A DNA stretch of 64,000 nt from positions 72,412,193-72,476,192 of the forward strand of contig CM017556.1 in NCBI GenBank assembly GCA_007844125.1, given 5' to 3'. This DNA comes from Sinonovacula constricta. Its lineage: Eukaryota > Mollusca > Bivalvia > Cardiida > Solecurtidae. The first letter of the stretch is position 1; every line of letters begins with the position of its first letter. Positions 1-51,900 of the stretch are shown here, in pieces. The notes below the pieces were generated by a model. That model was not told where the DNA came from and did not search any database. It worked only from the letters and a program-made list of their open reading frames with translations. A program made the translations under genes and the position numbers.

Positions 1-510
1 ACACTGACCCTCATGGCTCAACACTGACCCTCATGGCTCAACACTGACCATCATGGCTCAACACTGACTCAACACTGACCATCATGGCTACACTGACCAT
101 CATGGCTCAACACTGACTCAACACTGACCATCATGGCTCAACACTGACCATCATGACTCAACACTGACCATCATGGCTCAACACTGACCATCATGGCTAC
201 ACTGACCATCATGACATAACACTGACTCAACACTGACCATCATGGCTACACTGACCATCATGACACAACACTGACCATCATGGCTCAACACTGACTCAAC
301 ACTGACCATCATGACTCAACACTGACCCTCATGGCTCAACACTGACCATCATGGCTCAACACTGACCATCATGACTCAACACTGACCATCATGACTCAAC
401 ACTGACCATCATGGCTCAACACTGACTCAACACTGGCCATCATGGCTTAACACTGACCATCGAGGCTCAACACTGACCATCATGGCTCAATACTGACCAT
501 CATGGCTCAA
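1..510. repeat. 20-bp tandem array, open at the window edge
   Basis: The unit is about 20 bp, ACACTGACCATCATGGCTCA, interspersed with shorter 11-bp and 18-bp variants (ACACTGACTCA; a form lacking the final CA). It begins before position 1, so its true length is unknown. It ends sharply at about 510 where unique AT-rich sequence starts. No coding capacity is suggested. Confidence 0.95.
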
Positions 511-2550
511 CGAACCGTCTAGGAACTATTTATGTTTTACAATTAATTGACCATCAGTGATTAAACAATCCGTATGTCTGTAGCAAAGTAGAAACAATTC
601 TAAAGAACAGTTTACGTTTCGTGTTTAACATTTGAACTAATCCCTTTCTTTAGGTTTATCTCGTTTAGTCCTCAGGTAGTCACATGAGGACAACATTGTT
701 ATTCTATTTGCTGTTTAAATGGCATGTTATTGTTATTTGTTATTTCAATTATTACAATAAGGCTTATCATACTTATTTATTTTTTGTTTAATCTCGACTG
801 TTGTAAAGCCTATTGTATGTAAGCAGCGTAGTCTATAAGACATGGTCATATGGTCAACCTTTATACATGAAATACATTATCATGAAACAGTTCACAAGTA
901 AAAGATAAAATAAAACGAACAGATTTTCTTCCTCATATGAACATACAAGTGTAAAAATAATGCTTTTGTATTTTTTTATTCTAAATATACACAATAAAAT
1001 CTTCTGCAAACTTAAACATGTAAAAACAATATGTTATGATAAAATTATAAGGAAATATTCACAATATATACGTATGGTATTGGTGTATGATAAAGCTACA
1101 TGTGATGTCAATCAGAAATTGAGCTGATAAATTAATCATTTTTACTTTTGAGAAATCTGTAAAATCAATCGAATATAAGATAAGTTATTTAACACACTTG
1201 TCTATATGTACATTGTTATAAACAAATAATTAATTATGTACATTTTCAAACATCACTAAGTCGAAATTACCTTGCCATGTTGCATGTAAAAGCAAAATGA
1301 CAATGAAATTTGAAGAAAAAAAGCATAGAAATATTATTTCTATCTTTATATTTATTTTACTATTTAAAATATAATGCTGCAGTGTATATTAAACAAGACA
1401 ATCCATAGAATTCATAACATCTAACAAAGGTTAGCACGTGGATAAATGAATTATTTTCTTGCAAGTGCTGACTACATTGTTATGAAAACTTTCTTTTGTA
1501 AATCTAGTGAATAAAATACTTCATATTGGTTCATAATCCTCTCTTAGGTGATGAAAACTTGAATCGGTGAGTCTCACAGCTATTATGCTAAACACACACA
1601 CTACACGATTGTACTTAGATGTTAAACATTCATTCTCTTTACTATACTAGCAACATTTCTTAATAAATTTAACATTACGTGTATAATAAGGTATATTCTG
1701 ATCTATCGTCACACAATACGAATAAGGTCTCCGTGTTATAACCATCTGGCGTGCACACGTTAGCATTATAGGGTAGCTCTATACAAATATTTTCATATTG
1801 CTTTGGGGACAGATTATCATGAAAAGAGCACACAGCGATTATATAAAATATTTAAACGCCAGGCTATACTAAAAGTAAAATGGTGTGACAAGTGAGTAAT
1901 CCACCAGATACATAATAATGTAGGGGAGGTAATCGACCAGAAGCAGTATGGTGTAGGGGAGATAATCAATTCTTAAATAGTGCCAATACAGTGGCGACAC
2001 AATTGCATGTATTATAAATAATATCTATACAAATATTAAATCTCGAAACACAATTCTCCGCCCATGTTGTTCAATTGCGTTAATAACATTACGATGCATT
2101 AAAGGAACACTAGATAACCACACGTTCATATTAAACAAATTTAACATAAATTGTTCTTATACACGTCTTAAATAATTCATAGACCCTTGCATTTACCATA
2201 CACAAGTAATATATAAAACAAGTTACTCGTATCAGTTTAGGAGATGACATTATTTCCTAATTAACAGAAATAAACGTGGTTTTTTAAAAAGCTCGTATGT
2301 ATTCAGAATCTTTATTTATAAGCCCAATCAGCCGGTTCACATGTTTCTAGAGTTAAGGTTTATTCTACATTTGCTTGATAGGTCATGTACACGAATGCAA
2401 TGTACAAACATGAACAATATATTATTGCCAAACATAACTGCACAAGTCCGTAAATATACGGGGTTTTTACACACAATAAAACAATTTTTTTATTGAAACA
2501 GATTTGGTGTGCTGTCAAAAGCATCTAAAAATAAAACAACTTGCACACAA
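511..2550. other. AT-rich non-coding stretch
   Basis: I see no exon, RNA gene or repeat with recognisable borders here. The sequence is AT-rich with many stops in all frames. It lies downstream of the 3' end of the minus-strand mucin gene. Confidence 0.6.
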
Positions 2551-3960
2551 GATACATGACCTGGCTAATTAACATTGCATCAACCCACACAATTTACGTG
2601 ATCTGGACTAATAAAATTACAACACCACACACTCTGCACGATCTGGACCATAACATTGTATCCACACACAATTTACATGATCTGTGTCTTTAACATCGCG
2701 ACATCACACAATTTGCATGATCTGTGTCATTAACATCGCGACATCACACAAATTACATGATCTGTGTCATTAACATCGCGACATCACACAATTTACATGA
2801 TCTGTGTCATTAACATCGCGACATCACACAATTTACATGATCTGTGTCATTAACATCGTGACATCACACAATTTGCTGGCATACACAATTTACATGATAT
2901 AGTCATTGATACAGCATACAATTTGCCTGGTCTGGTCAGTAAGATCACACACACTTTACATGATCTAGTCATTGGCATCGCACACAACTTTCGTGGTCTT
3001 GACCATTAACATTACACCAGCGCATAATTGACATGATCTGGATCAATTAACATTTGGCAGCAACGCACATTTTACTGAATCATTAACTTCGAGACATCAT
3101 ACAATTGACATTATCTGGACAATTAACTTTGTAACGATCCCGCCATTTACGTAATCTTGACCATTAGCATTGCGACTATCTGCACGTTTTACATGATCTT
3201 GCTCATTGACATCGCATTATCACTCACGATACATGATCTGACCCATTTAAATTGCTTAAAACACACACACGATACATGGTCTGTACAATTAACATTATAA
3301 TTAGACACACACACATAATATATGGTCTGTACAATTAACATTGTAATTAGACACACATGATACATGGTCTGTACAATTAACATTATAATTAGACACACAC
3401 ACATGATATATGGTCTGTACAATTAACATTGTAATTAGACACACACATGATACATGGTCTGTACAATTAACATTGTAATTAGACATACATGATATATGGT
3501 CTGTACAATTAACATTATAATTAGACACACACATGATATATGGTCTGTACAATTAACATTGTAATTAGACACACACATGATATATGGTCTGTACAATTAA
3601 CATTATAATTAGACACACACATGATATATGGTCTGTACAATTAACATTATAATTAGACACATGATATATGGTCTGTACAATTAACATTGTAATTAGACAC
3701 ACACATGATCTGACCAAAAAACATTTAATGCACACAAAATACATGCTTTTGGCCATTAATATTGTATTAATACACACCTGATACATGGTATGAATCATTA
3801 ACAGTGCAACAACTCATACCGTATACCCGATTTATGACATTAATATTTAATTAACAGACACAATATGGATAATCTGGGCCATTAGCACACACAAGACACA
3901 TGATCTGGCCGTTTGCACGAACACACACCGTGTACATGATTTATGCCATTAACATTGCTA
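2550..3960. repeat. Degenerate tandem array, 40-bp then 42-46-bp units
   Basis: Left of about 3230 the unit is close to 40 bp and built on ATGATCTGTGTCATTAACAT, cleanest at 2680-2870. From about 3240 to 3715 the unit is 42-46 bp, built on GGTCTGTACAATTAACATT followed by a CA-rich stretch whose length varies. Both share the pattern ATGATCTG...ATTAACAT...CACACA, so they are one family that diverged from left to right. Flanking copies to about 3960 are eroded. The short open frames inside are by-products. Confidence 0.85.
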
Positions 3961-4296
3961 GAATATTTTGAATACGCTGGATAATACTGTGTACATGTAT
4001 TTAACTTAACCATACGGAAATGAAAACTCGTTCCTAATTTCCCTGCAAACACTTTTACTATATTCTCCAAAAAGAAATTTGCAGCAGTCGGAATTTTGGA
4101 CCGGGATCCTCATATAGAATAGGTGAGCACACTACCATTAAGTCTTTCAGTTGAACTCGACCCATTCAAAATTCCTTGAAGATTTTGTTAATAGAAAATA
4201 TCATAGAAGCTTCTGCTTAACTTAACTCCGTAAAAAACAAACAACTCGCGATTGGTAAAATGTCACTGAACTTCATGTACCAGGCAAACGATTGGT

Positions 4297-4302
4297 TTTA
4301 TT
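4297..4302 (-). promoter_or_regulatory. Candidate poly(A) signal of the mucin gene
   Basis: AATAAA on the minus strand (TTTATT on the plus strand), about 300 nt downstream of the stop codon at 4608-4610. This would give a 3' UTR of ordinary length. The call rests only on the hexamer and its position. Confidence 0.4.
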
Positions 4303-4607
4303 GTCTTTAATTTTGTAGGTTTCACTCACTGACAGACAGAGCCCTGAAAGATCCTTTCCCGATGTCGCCAGTGCAGTGAGGACGATTGCCTTATGAGAAA
4401 GCTCCTATTCTTTAAATGACGTTTTTCATTTAGAGCACAGTCAGCATGGTGTATTCTTTCAAACAAACAAAAAGAGATGTCTCATTTATATACTTATATC
4501 GATTTAGAGAGCAAATCCGGGCTAAGTGTAAACCGCGTTACCATCCTGCAATGTTAGCATGTAATTAATCAGTAACACAAACACTTTAAACAAAACCTTG
4601 TCATAGA

Positions 4608-39444
<34,837 letters not shown>

Positions 39445-39960
39445 TGTAGAAACACACTAAAGCATTTATGTATCCAAAAAGTTAAAGTGCCTTCAATATT
39501 TATTATGTTCAAATCAAATTAGAAGAACTCTAGTTCAAAGGTCTGCCCAATTAAGAGGCGGGTTTAATTCCTTAATCAAGGATTAATACAAGTCGCGGCT
39601 AACCGTGTCACGGTACGCGGGTTACTCGCATATTGCAATAGAACAGGTTCCCTAAACCAACACTACTTAACTGATCGATTTTAACAATACTTTCTTGCCA
39701 CCGTTTGTTCAGCTGTTAAACCCACGGTAGGGTGCGTTAGATCGTGTTTGCGTCACGGTGTAGACAGTAAGTGAAAATAGCCAAAACATTCCTCGACTGA
39801 GGAGACGATAGGCTGCTAGGCTAGCAGCTTGTTGACAGTGAGAGCGAGACTGTCCTGTACCAGAAGTGTCTAGCAGGTAGCTGCAGGTGGAGCACAGGCA
39901 TAAATAGAGACTGGTCAACAGGAGTACACTCAAATGTAACACACCCACCTGTATCTTGCA
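39445..39960 (-). promoter_or_regulatory. Likely promoter region of the mucin gene
   Basis: About 500 bp of unique sequence separates the start codon from the 31-bp array. I see no perfect TATA box at a suitable distance. The assignment is positional and depends on exon 1 being correct. Confidence 0.4.
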
Positions 39961-39964
39961 GCTA

Positions 39965-42900
39965 CAACATTCACATTTAACATACTCTCACGCCAAACCC
40001 CTCAAGAGTAGCATACGCCCATGCCACACTGTTCACATGTAACATACTCCCATGCCACACTGTTTACATGTAACATACTCCCATGCCACACCGTTTACCT
40101 GTAACATACTCCCATGTCACACCGTTTACCTGTAACATACTCCCATGTCACACCGTTTACCTGTAACATACTCCCATGTCAAACCGTTTACCTGTAAAAT
40201 ACTCCCATGTCACATCGTTTACCTGTAACATACTCCCATGTCACACCGTTTACCTGTAACATACTCCCATGTCACACCGTTTACCTGTAACATACTACCA
40301 TGTCATACCGTTTACCTGTAACATACTCCCATGTTACACCGTTTACCTGTAACATACTCCCATGTCACACCGTTTACCTGTAACATACTAACATGCCACA
40401 CCGTTTACCTGTAACATACTACCATGTAACACCGTTAACCTGTAGCATACTCCCATGTTACACCGTTTACCTGTAACATACTCCCATGCCACACGGTACA
40501 CCTTTAACATACTCCTATGCCAGACCGTTTACCTGTAACATACTCCCATGTCACACCGTTCACCTGTAACATACTCCCATGCCACACCGTTCACCTGTAA
40601 CATACTCCCATGTCACGCCGTTCACCTGTAACATACTCCCATGTCACACCGTTCACCTGTAACATACTCCCATGCCATACCATTTACCTGTAACATACTC
40701 CCATGCCACACCATTCACCTGTAACATACTTCCATGCCACACCGTTCACCTGTAACATACTCCCAAGCCACACAATTTACATGTAACATAGTCCCATGCC
40801 ACACCATTCACCTGTAACATACTTCCATGCCACACCATTCACCTGTAACATACTCCCATGCCACACCGTTCACCTGTAACATACTTCCATGCCACGACGT
40901 TCACCTGTAACATACTCCCATGCCACACCGTCCACCTGTAACATACTCCCAAGCCACACAATTTACATGTAACATAGTCCCATGCCACACCATTCACCTG
41001 TAACATACTTCCATGCCACACCATTCACCTGCAACACACTCCCATGCCACACCATTCACCTGTAACATACTCCCATGCCACGACGTTCACCTGTAACATA
41101 CTCCCATGCCACGCCATTTACCTGTAACATACTCCCATGCCACACCGTTCACCTGTAACATACTCCCAAGCCACACAATTTACATGTAACATAGTCCCAT
41201 GCCACACCATTCACCTGTAACATACTTCCATGCCACACCATTCACCTGCAACACACTCCCATGCCACACGGTTCACCTTTAACATACTCCCATGCCACAC
41301 CGTCCACCTGTAACATACTCCCATGCCACACCGTTCACCTGTAACATACTCTCATGTCACACCGTCCACCTGTAACATACTCCCATGCCACACCGTTCAC
41401 CTGTAACATACTCCCATGTCACACCGTTCACCTGTAACATACTCCCATGCCATACCATTTACCTGTAACATACTCCCATGCCACACCATTCACCTGTAAC
41501 ATACTTCCATGCCACACCGTTCACCTGTAACATACTCCCATGTCACCATTCACCTGTAACATACTTCCATGCCACACCGTCCACCTGTAACATACTCCCA
41601 TGCCACACCGTTCACCTGTAACATACTCCCATGTCACACCGTTCACCTGTAACATACTCCCATGCCATACCATTTACCTGTAACATACTCCCATGCCACA
41701 CCAATCACCTGTAACATACTTCCATGCCACCACGTTCACCTGTAACATACTCCCATGTCACACCATTTACCTGTAACATACTCCCATGCCATACCATTCA
41801 CCTGTAACATACTTCCATGCCACACCGTTCACCTGTAACATACTTCCATGCCACACCATTCACCTGCAACACACTCAAATGCCACACCATTCACCTGTAA
41901 CATACTCCCATGCCACACCATTCACCTGTAACATACTTCCATGCCACACCGTTCACCTGTAACATACTCCCATGTCACACCATTTACCTGTAACATACTC
42001 CCATGCCATACTATTTACCTGTAACATACTCCCAAGCCACACCGTCCACCTGTAACATACTCCCTTGCCACACCGTTCACCTGTAACATACTTCCATGCC
42101 ACACCGTTCACCTGTAACATACTCCCATGCCACACCGTTCATCTGTAACATACTCCCATGCCACACCATTTACCTGTAACATACTCCCATGCCACACCGT
42201 TCACCTGTAACATACTCCCATGCCACACCGTTCACCTGTAACATACTTCCATGCCACACCGTTCACCTGTAACATACTCCCATGCCACACCATTTACCTG
42301 TAACATATTCCCATGCCACACCATTCACCTGTAACATACTCCCATGCCATACCATTTACCTGTAACATACTCCCATGCCACACCATTCACCTGTAACATA
42401 CTTCCATGCCACACCGTTCACCTGTAACATACTCTCAAGCCACACAATTTACCTGTAACATACTCCCATGCCACACCATTTACCTGTAACATACTCCCAT
42501 GCCACACCATTTACCTGTAACATACTCCCATGCCACACCATTTACCTGTAACATACTTCCATGCCACACCATTTACCTGTAACATACTCCCATGCCACAC
42601 CATTTACCTGTAACATACTCCCATGCCACACCGTTCACCTGTAACATATTCCCATGCCACACCATTCACCTGTAACATACTTCCATGCCACACCATTCAC
42701 CTGCAACACACTCCCATGCCACACCGTTCACCTGTAACATACTCCCATGCCACACCGTTCTCCCGTAACATACTCCCATGCCACGCCGTCCACCTGTAAC
42801 ATACTCCCATGCCATACCATTCACCTGTAACATACTCCCATGCCACACCATTCACCTGTAACATACTCCCATGCCACACCATTCACCTGTAACATACTTC

Positions 42901-45900
42901 CATGCCACACCATTTACCTGTAACATACTCCCATGCCACACCATTTACCTGTAACATACTCCCATGCCACACCGTTCACCTGTAACATACTCCCATGCCA
43001 CACCATTTACCTGTAGCATATTCCCATGCCACACCATTTACCTGTAACATACTCCCATGCCACACCATTTACCTGTAACATACTGCCATGCCACACCGTT
43101 CACCTGTAGGATACTACCATGTCACACCGTTCACCTGTAACATACTCCCATGCCATACCATTCACCTGTAACATACTCCCATGCCACACCATTCACCTGT
43201 AACATACTCCCATGCCACACCATTCACCTGTAACACACTCCCATGCCACACCATTTACCTGTAACATACTCCCATGCCACACCATTTACCTGTAACATAC
43301 TCCCATGCCACACCATTTACCTGTAACATACTCCCATGCCACACCATTTACCTGTAACATACTCCCATGTCACACCGTCCACCTGTAACATACTCCCATG
43401 CCACACCGTTCACCTGTAACATACTCCCATGCCACACCGTTCACCTGTAACATACTCCCATGCCACACCATTTACCTGTAACATACTCCCATGCCACACC
43501 ATTTACCTGTAACATACTCCCATGCCACACCATTTACCTGTAACATACTCCCATGCCACACCATTTACCTGTAACATACTCCCATGCCACACCATTTACC
43601 TGTAACATACTTCCATGCCACACCATTTACCTGTAACATACTCCCATGCCACACCATTTACCTGTAACATACTCCCATGCCACACCATTTACCTGTAACA
43701 TACTACCATGCCACACCGTTCACCTGTAGGATACTCCCATGACACACCGTTCACCTGTAACATACTCCCAAGCCACACAATTTACATGTAACATAGTCCC
43801 ATGCCACACCATTCACCTGTAAACATACTTCCATGCCACACCATTCACCTGCAACACACTCCCATGCCACACCGTTCACCTGTAACATACTTCCATGCCA
43901 CGACGTTCACCTGTAACATACTCCCATGCCACGCCATTTACCTGTAACATACTCCCATGCCACACCGTCAACCTGTAACATACTCCCATGCCACACCGTT
44001 CTCCCGTAACATACTACCATGTCACACCGTTCACCTGTAACATACTCCCATGCCACACCGTCCACCTGTAACATACTCCCATGCCACACCGTTCACCTGT
44101 AACATACTCTCATGTCACACCGTCCACCTGTAACATACTCCCATGCCACACCGTTCACCTGTAACATACTCCCATGTCACACCGTTCACCTGTAACATAC
44201 TCCCATGCCACACCGTTCACCTGTAACATACTTCCATGCCACACCATTTACCTGTAACATATTCCCATGCCACGACGTTCACCTGTAACATATTCCCATG
44301 CCACGACGTTCACCTGTAACATACTCCCATGCCACACCATTCACCTGTAACATACTTCCATGCCACACCGTTCACCTGTAACATACTCCCATGCCACACC
44401 ATTCACCTGTAACATACTTCCATGCCACACCATTTACCTGTAACATACTCCCATGCCACACCATTCACCTGTAACATACTTCCATGCCACACCGTTCACC
44501 TGTAACATATTCCCATGCCACGACGTTCACCTGTAACATACTCCCATGCCACACCATTCACCTGTAACATACTTCCATGCCACACCATTCACCTGTAACG
44601 TATTCCCATGCCACGACGTTCACCTGTAACATACTCCCATGCCACACCATTCACCTGTAACATACTTCCATGCCACACCGTTCACCTGTAACATACTCCC
44701 ATGCCACACCATTTACCTGTAACATGCTCCCATGTCACACCGTTCACCTGTAACATACTCCCATGCCATACCATTTACCTGTAACATACTCCCATGTCAC
44801 ACCGTCCACCTGTAACATACTCCCATGCCATACCATTTACCTGTAACATACTCCCATGTCACACCATCCACCTGTAACATACTCCCATGCCACACCGTTC
44901 ACCTGTAACATACTCCCATGTCACACCGTTCACCTGTAACATACTCCCATGCCATACCATTTACCTGTAACATACTCCCATGCCACACCATTCACCTGTA
45001 ACATACTTCCATGCCACACCGTTCACCTGTAACATACTCCCATGCCACACCATTTACCTGTAACATAGTCCCATGTCACACCATTCACCTGTAACATACT
45101 TCCATGCCACACCATTCACCTGCAACACACTCCCATGCCACACCGTTCACCTGTAACATACTTCCATGCCACGACGTTCACCTGTAACATACTCCCATGC
45201 CACGCCATTTACCTGTAACATACTCCCATGCCACACCGTTCACCTGTAACATACTCCCATGCCACACCGTCCACCTGTAACATACTCCCATGCCACACCG
45301 TTCACCTGTAACATACTTCCATGCCACACCGTCCACCTGTAACATACTCCCATGCCACGCCATTTACCTGTAACATACTCCCATGCCACACCGTTCACCT
45401 GTAACATACTCCTATGCCACACCGTCCACCTGTAACATACTCCCATGCCACGCCATTTACCTGTAACATACTCCTATGCCACACCGTCCACCTGTAACAT
45501 ACTCCCATGCCACACCATTTACCTGTAACATACTCCCATGTCACACCATTCACCTGTAACATACTCCCATGCCACACCGTCCACCTGTAACATACTCCCA
45601 TGCCACACCGTTCACCTGTAACATACTTCCATGCCACACCGTTCACCTGTAACATACTCCCATGCCACACCATTTACCTGTAACATATTCCCATGCCACA
45701 CCATTCACCTGTAACATACTCCCATGCCATACCATTTACCTGTAACATACTCCCATGCCACACCATTCACCTGTAACATACTTCCATGCCACACCGTTCA
45801 CCTGTAACATACTCTCAAGCCACACAATTTACCTGTAACATACTCCCATGCCACACCATTTACCTGTAACATACTCCCATGCCACACCATTTACCTGTAA

Positions 45901-48900
45901 CATACTCCCATGCCACACCATTTACCTGTAACATACTTCCATGCCACACCATTTACCTGTAACATACTCCCATGCCACACCATTTACCTGTAACATACTC
46001 CCATGCCACACCGTTCACCTGTAACATATTCCCATGCCACACCATTCACCTGTAACATACTTCCATGCCACACCATTCACCTGCAACACACTCCCATGCC
46101 ACACCGTTCACCTGTAACATACTCCCATGCCACACCGTTCTCCCGTAACATACTCCCATGCCACGCCGTCCACCTGTAACATACTCCCATGCCATACCAT
46201 TCACCTGTAACATACTCCCATGCCACACCATTCACCTGTAACATATTCCCATGCCACAACATTCACCTGTAACATACTTCCATGCCACACCATTTACCTG
46301 TAACATACTCCCATGCCACACCATTTACCTGTAACATACTCCCATGCCACACCGTTCACCTGTAACATACTCCCATGCCACACCATTTACCTGTAGCATA
46401 TTCCCATGCCACACCATTTACCTGTAACATACTCCCATGCCACACCATTTACCTGTAACATACTGCCATGCCACACCGTTCACCTGTAGGATACTACCAT
46501 GTCACACCGTTCACCTGTAACATACTCCCATGCCATACCATTCACCTGTAACATACTCCCATGCCACACCATTCACCTGTAACATACTCCCATGCCACAC
46601 CATTCACCTGTAACACACTCCCATGCCACACCATTTACCTGTAACATACTCCCATGCCACACCATTTACCTGTAACATACTCCCATGCCACACCATTTAC
46701 CTGTAACATACTCCCATGCCACACCATTTACCTGTAACATACTCCCATGTCACACCGTCCACCTGTAACATACTCCCATGCCACACCGTTCACCTGTAAC
46801 ATACTCCCATGCCACACCGTTCACCTGTAACATACTCCCATGCCACACCATTTACCTGTAACATACTCCCATGCCACACCATTTACCTGTAACATACTCC
46901 CATGCCACACCATTTACCTGTAACATACTACCATGCCACACCGTTCACCTGTAGGATACTCCCATGACACACCGTTCACCTGTAACATACTCCCATGCCA
47001 CACCATTTACCTGTAACATACTCCCATGCCACACCATTTACCTGTAACATACTCCCATGCCACACCATTTACCTGTAACATACTCCCATGCCACACCATT
47101 TACCTGTAACATACTCCCATGCCACACCATTTACCTGTAACATACTACCATGCCACACCGTTCACCTGTAGGATACTCCCATGACACACCGTTCACCTGT
47201 AACATACTCCCAAGCCACACAATTTACATGTAACATAGTCCCATGCCACACCATTCACCTGTAACATACTTCCATGCCACACCATTCACCTGCAACACAC
47301 TCCCATGCCACACCGTTCACCTGTAACATACTTCCATGCCACGACGTTCACCTGTAACATACTCCCATGCCACGCCATTTACCTGTAACATACTCCCATG
47401 CCACACCGTCAACCTGTAACATACTCCCATGCCACACCGTTCTCCCGTAACATACTACCATGTCACACCGTTCACCTGTAACATACTCCCATGCCACACC
47501 GTCCACCTGTAACATACTCCCATGCCACACCGTTCACCTGTAACATACTCTCATGTCACACCGTCCACCTGTAACATACTCCCATGCCACACCGTTCACC
47601 TGTAACATACTCCCATGTCACACCGTTCACCTGTAACATACTCCCATGCCACACCGTTCACCTGTAACATACTTCCATGCCACACCATTTACCTGTAACA
47701 TATTCCCGTGCCACGACGTTCACCTGTAACATATTCCCATGCCACGACGTTCACCTGTAACATACTCCCATGCCACACCATTCACCTGTAACATACTTCC
47801 ATGCCACACCGTTCACCTGTAACATACTCCCATGCCACACCATTCACCTGTAACATACTCCCATGCCACACCATTTACCTGTAACATACTCCCATGCCAC
47901 ACCATTTACCTGTAACATACTCCCATGCCACACCATTTACCTGTAACATACTCCCATGTCACACCGTCCACCTGTAACATACTCCCATGCCACACCGTTC
48001 ACCTGTAACATACTCCCATGCCACACCGTTCACCTGTAACATACTCCCATGCCACACCATTTACCTGTAACATACTCCCATGCCACACCATTTACCTGTA
48101 ACATACTCCCATGCCACACCATTTACCTGTAACATACTCCCATGCCACACCATTTACCTGTAACATACTCCAATGCCACACCATTTACCTGTAACATACT
48201 CCCATGCCACACCATTTACCTGTAACATACTCCCATGCCACACCATTTACCTGTAACATACTCCCATGCCACACCATTTACCTGTAACATACTCCCATGC
48301 CACACCATTTACCTGTAACATACTCCCATGCCACACCATTTACCTGTAACATACTACCATGCCACACCGTTCACCTGTAGGATACTCCCATGACACACCG
48401 TTCACCTGTAACATACTCCCAAGCCACACAATTTACATGTAACATAGTCCCATGCCACACCATTCACCTGTAACATACTTCCATGCCACACCATTCACCT
48501 GCAACACACTCCCATGCCACACCGTTCACCTGTAACATACTTCCATGCCACGACGTTCACCTGTAACATACTCCCATGCCACGCCATTTACCTGTAACAT
48601 ACTCCCATGCCACACCGTCAACCTGTAACATACTCCCATGCCACACCGTTCTCCCGTAACATACTACCATGTCACACCGTTCACCTGTAACATACTCCCA
48701 TGCCACACCGTCCACCTGTAACATACTCCCATGCCACACCGTTCACCTGTAACATACTCTCATGTCACACCGTCCACCTGTAACATACTCCCATGCCACA
48801 CCGTTCACCTGTAACATACTCCCATGTCACACCGTTCACCTGTAACATACTCCCATGCCACACCGTTCACCTGTAACATACTTCCATGCCACACCATTTA

Positions 48901-51900
48901 CCTGTAACATATTCCCATGCCACGACGTTCACCTGTAACATATTCCCATGCCACGACGTTCACCTGTAACATACTCCCATGCCACACCATTCACCTGTAA
49001 CATACTTCCATGCCACACCATTTACCTGTAACATACTCCCATGCCACACCATTCACCTGTAACATACTTCCATGCCACACCGTTCACCTGTAACATATTC
49101 CCATGCCACGACGTTCACCTGTAACATACTCCCATGCCACACCATTCACCTGTAACATACTTCCATGCCACACCATTCACCTGTAACGTATTCCCATGCC
49201 ACGACGTTCACCTGTAACATACTCCCATGCCACACCATTCACCTGTAACATACTTCCATGCCACACCGTTCACCTGTAACATACTCCCATGCCACACCAT
49301 TTACCTGTAACATGCTCCCATGTCACACCGTTCACCTGTAACATACTCCCATGCCATACCATTTACCTGTAACATACTCCCATGTCACACCGTCCACCTG
49401 TAACATACTCCCATGCCATACCATTTACCTGTAACATACTCCCATGTCACACCATCCACCTGTAACATACTCCCATGCCACACCGTTCACCTGTAACATA
49501 CTCCCATGTCACACCGTTCACCTGTAACATACTCCCATGCCATACCATTTACCTGTAACATACTCCCATGCCACACCATTCACCTGTAACATACTTCCAT
49601 GCCACACCGTTCACCTGTAACATACTCCCATGCCACACCATTTACCTGTAACATAGTCCCATGTCACACCATTCACCTGTAACATACTTCCATGCCACAC
49701 CATTCACCTGCAACACACTCCCATGCCACACCGTTCACCTGTAACATACTTCCATGCCACGACGTTCACCTGTAACATACTCCCATGCCACGCCATTTAC
49801 CTGTAACATACTCCCATGCCACACGGTTCACCTGTAACATACTCCCATGCCACACCGTCCACCTGTAACATACTCCCATGCCACACCGTTCACCTGTAAC
49901 ATACTTCCATGCCACACCGTCCACCTGTAACATACTCCCATGCCACGCCATTTACCTGTAACATACTCCCATGCCACACCGTTCACCTGTAACATACTCC
50001 TATGCCACACCGTCCACCTGTAACATACTCCCATGCCACGCCATTTACCTGTAACATACTCCTATGCCACACCGTCCACCTGTAACATACTCCCATGCCA
50101 CACCATTTACCTGTAACATAGTCCCATGTCACACCATTCACCTGTAACATACTCCCATGCCACACCGTCCACCTGTAACATACTCCCATGCCACACCGTT
50201 CACCTGTAACATACTTCCATGCCACACCGTTCACCTGTAACATACTCCCATGCCACACCATTTACCTGTAACATATTCCCATGCCACACCATTCACCTGT
50301 AACATACTCCCATGCCATACCATTTACCTGTAACATACTCCCATGCCACACCATTCACCTGTAACATACTTCCATGCCACACCGTTCACCTGTAACATAC
50401 TCTCAAGCCACACAATTTACCTGTAACATACTCCCATGCCACACCATTTACCTGTAACATACTCCCATGCCACACCATTTACCTGTAACATACTCCCATG
50501 CCACACCATTTACCTGTAACATACTTCCATGCCACACCATTTACCTGTAACATACTCCCATGCCACACCATTTACCTGTAACATACTCCCATGCCACACC
50601 GTTCACCTGTAACATATTCCCATGCCACACCATTCACCTGTAACATACTTCCATGCCACACCATTCACCTGCAACACACTCCCATGCCACACCGTTCACC
50701 TGTAACATACTCCCATGCCACACCGTTCTCCCGTAACATACTCCCATGCCACGCCGTCCACCTGTAACATACTCCCATGCCATACCATTCACCTGTAACA
50801 TACTCCCATGCCACACCATTCACCTGTAACATATTCCCATGCCACACCATTCACCTGTAACATACTTCCATGCCACACCATTTACCTGTAACATACTCCC
50901 ATGCCACACCATTTACCTGTAACATACTCCCATGCCACACCGTTCACCTGTAACATACTCCCATGCCACACCATTTACCTGTAGCATATTCCCATGCCAC
51001 ACCATTTACCTGTAACATACTCCCATGCCACACCATTTACCTGTAACATACTGCCATGCCACACCGTTCACCTGTAGGATACTACCATGTCACACCGTTC
51101 ACCTGTAACATACTCCCATGCCATACCATTCACCTGTAACATACTCCCATGCCACACCATTCACCTGTAACATACTCCCATGCCACACCATTCACCTGTA
51201 ACACACTCCCATGCCACACCATTTACCTGTAACATACTCCCATGCCACACCATTTACCTGTAACATACTCCCATGCCACACCATTTACCTGTAACATACT
51301 CCATGCCACACCATTACCTGTAACATACTCCCATGTCACACCGTCCACCTGTAACATACTCCCATGCCACACCGTTCACCTGTAACATACTCCCATGCCA
51401 CACCGTTCACCTGTAACATACTCCCATGCCACACCATTTACCTGTAACATACTCCCATGCCACACCATTTACCTGTAACATACTCCCATGCCACACCATT
51501 TACCTGTAACATACTACCATGCCACACCGTTCACCTGTAGGATACTCCCATGACACACCGTTCACCTGTAACATACTCCCATGCCACACCATTTACCTGT
51601 AACATACTCCCATGCCACACCATTTACCTGTAACATACTCCCATGCCACACCATTTACCTGTAACATACTCCCATGCCACACCATTTACCTGTAACATAC
51701 TCCCATGCCACACCATTTACCTGTAACATACTACCATGCCACACCGTTCACCTGTAGGATACTCCCATGACACACCGTTCACCTGTAACATACTCCCAAG
51801 CCACACAATTTACATGTAACATAGTCCCATGCCACACCATTCACCTGTAACATACTTCCATGCCACACCATTCACCTGCAACACACTCCCATGCCACACC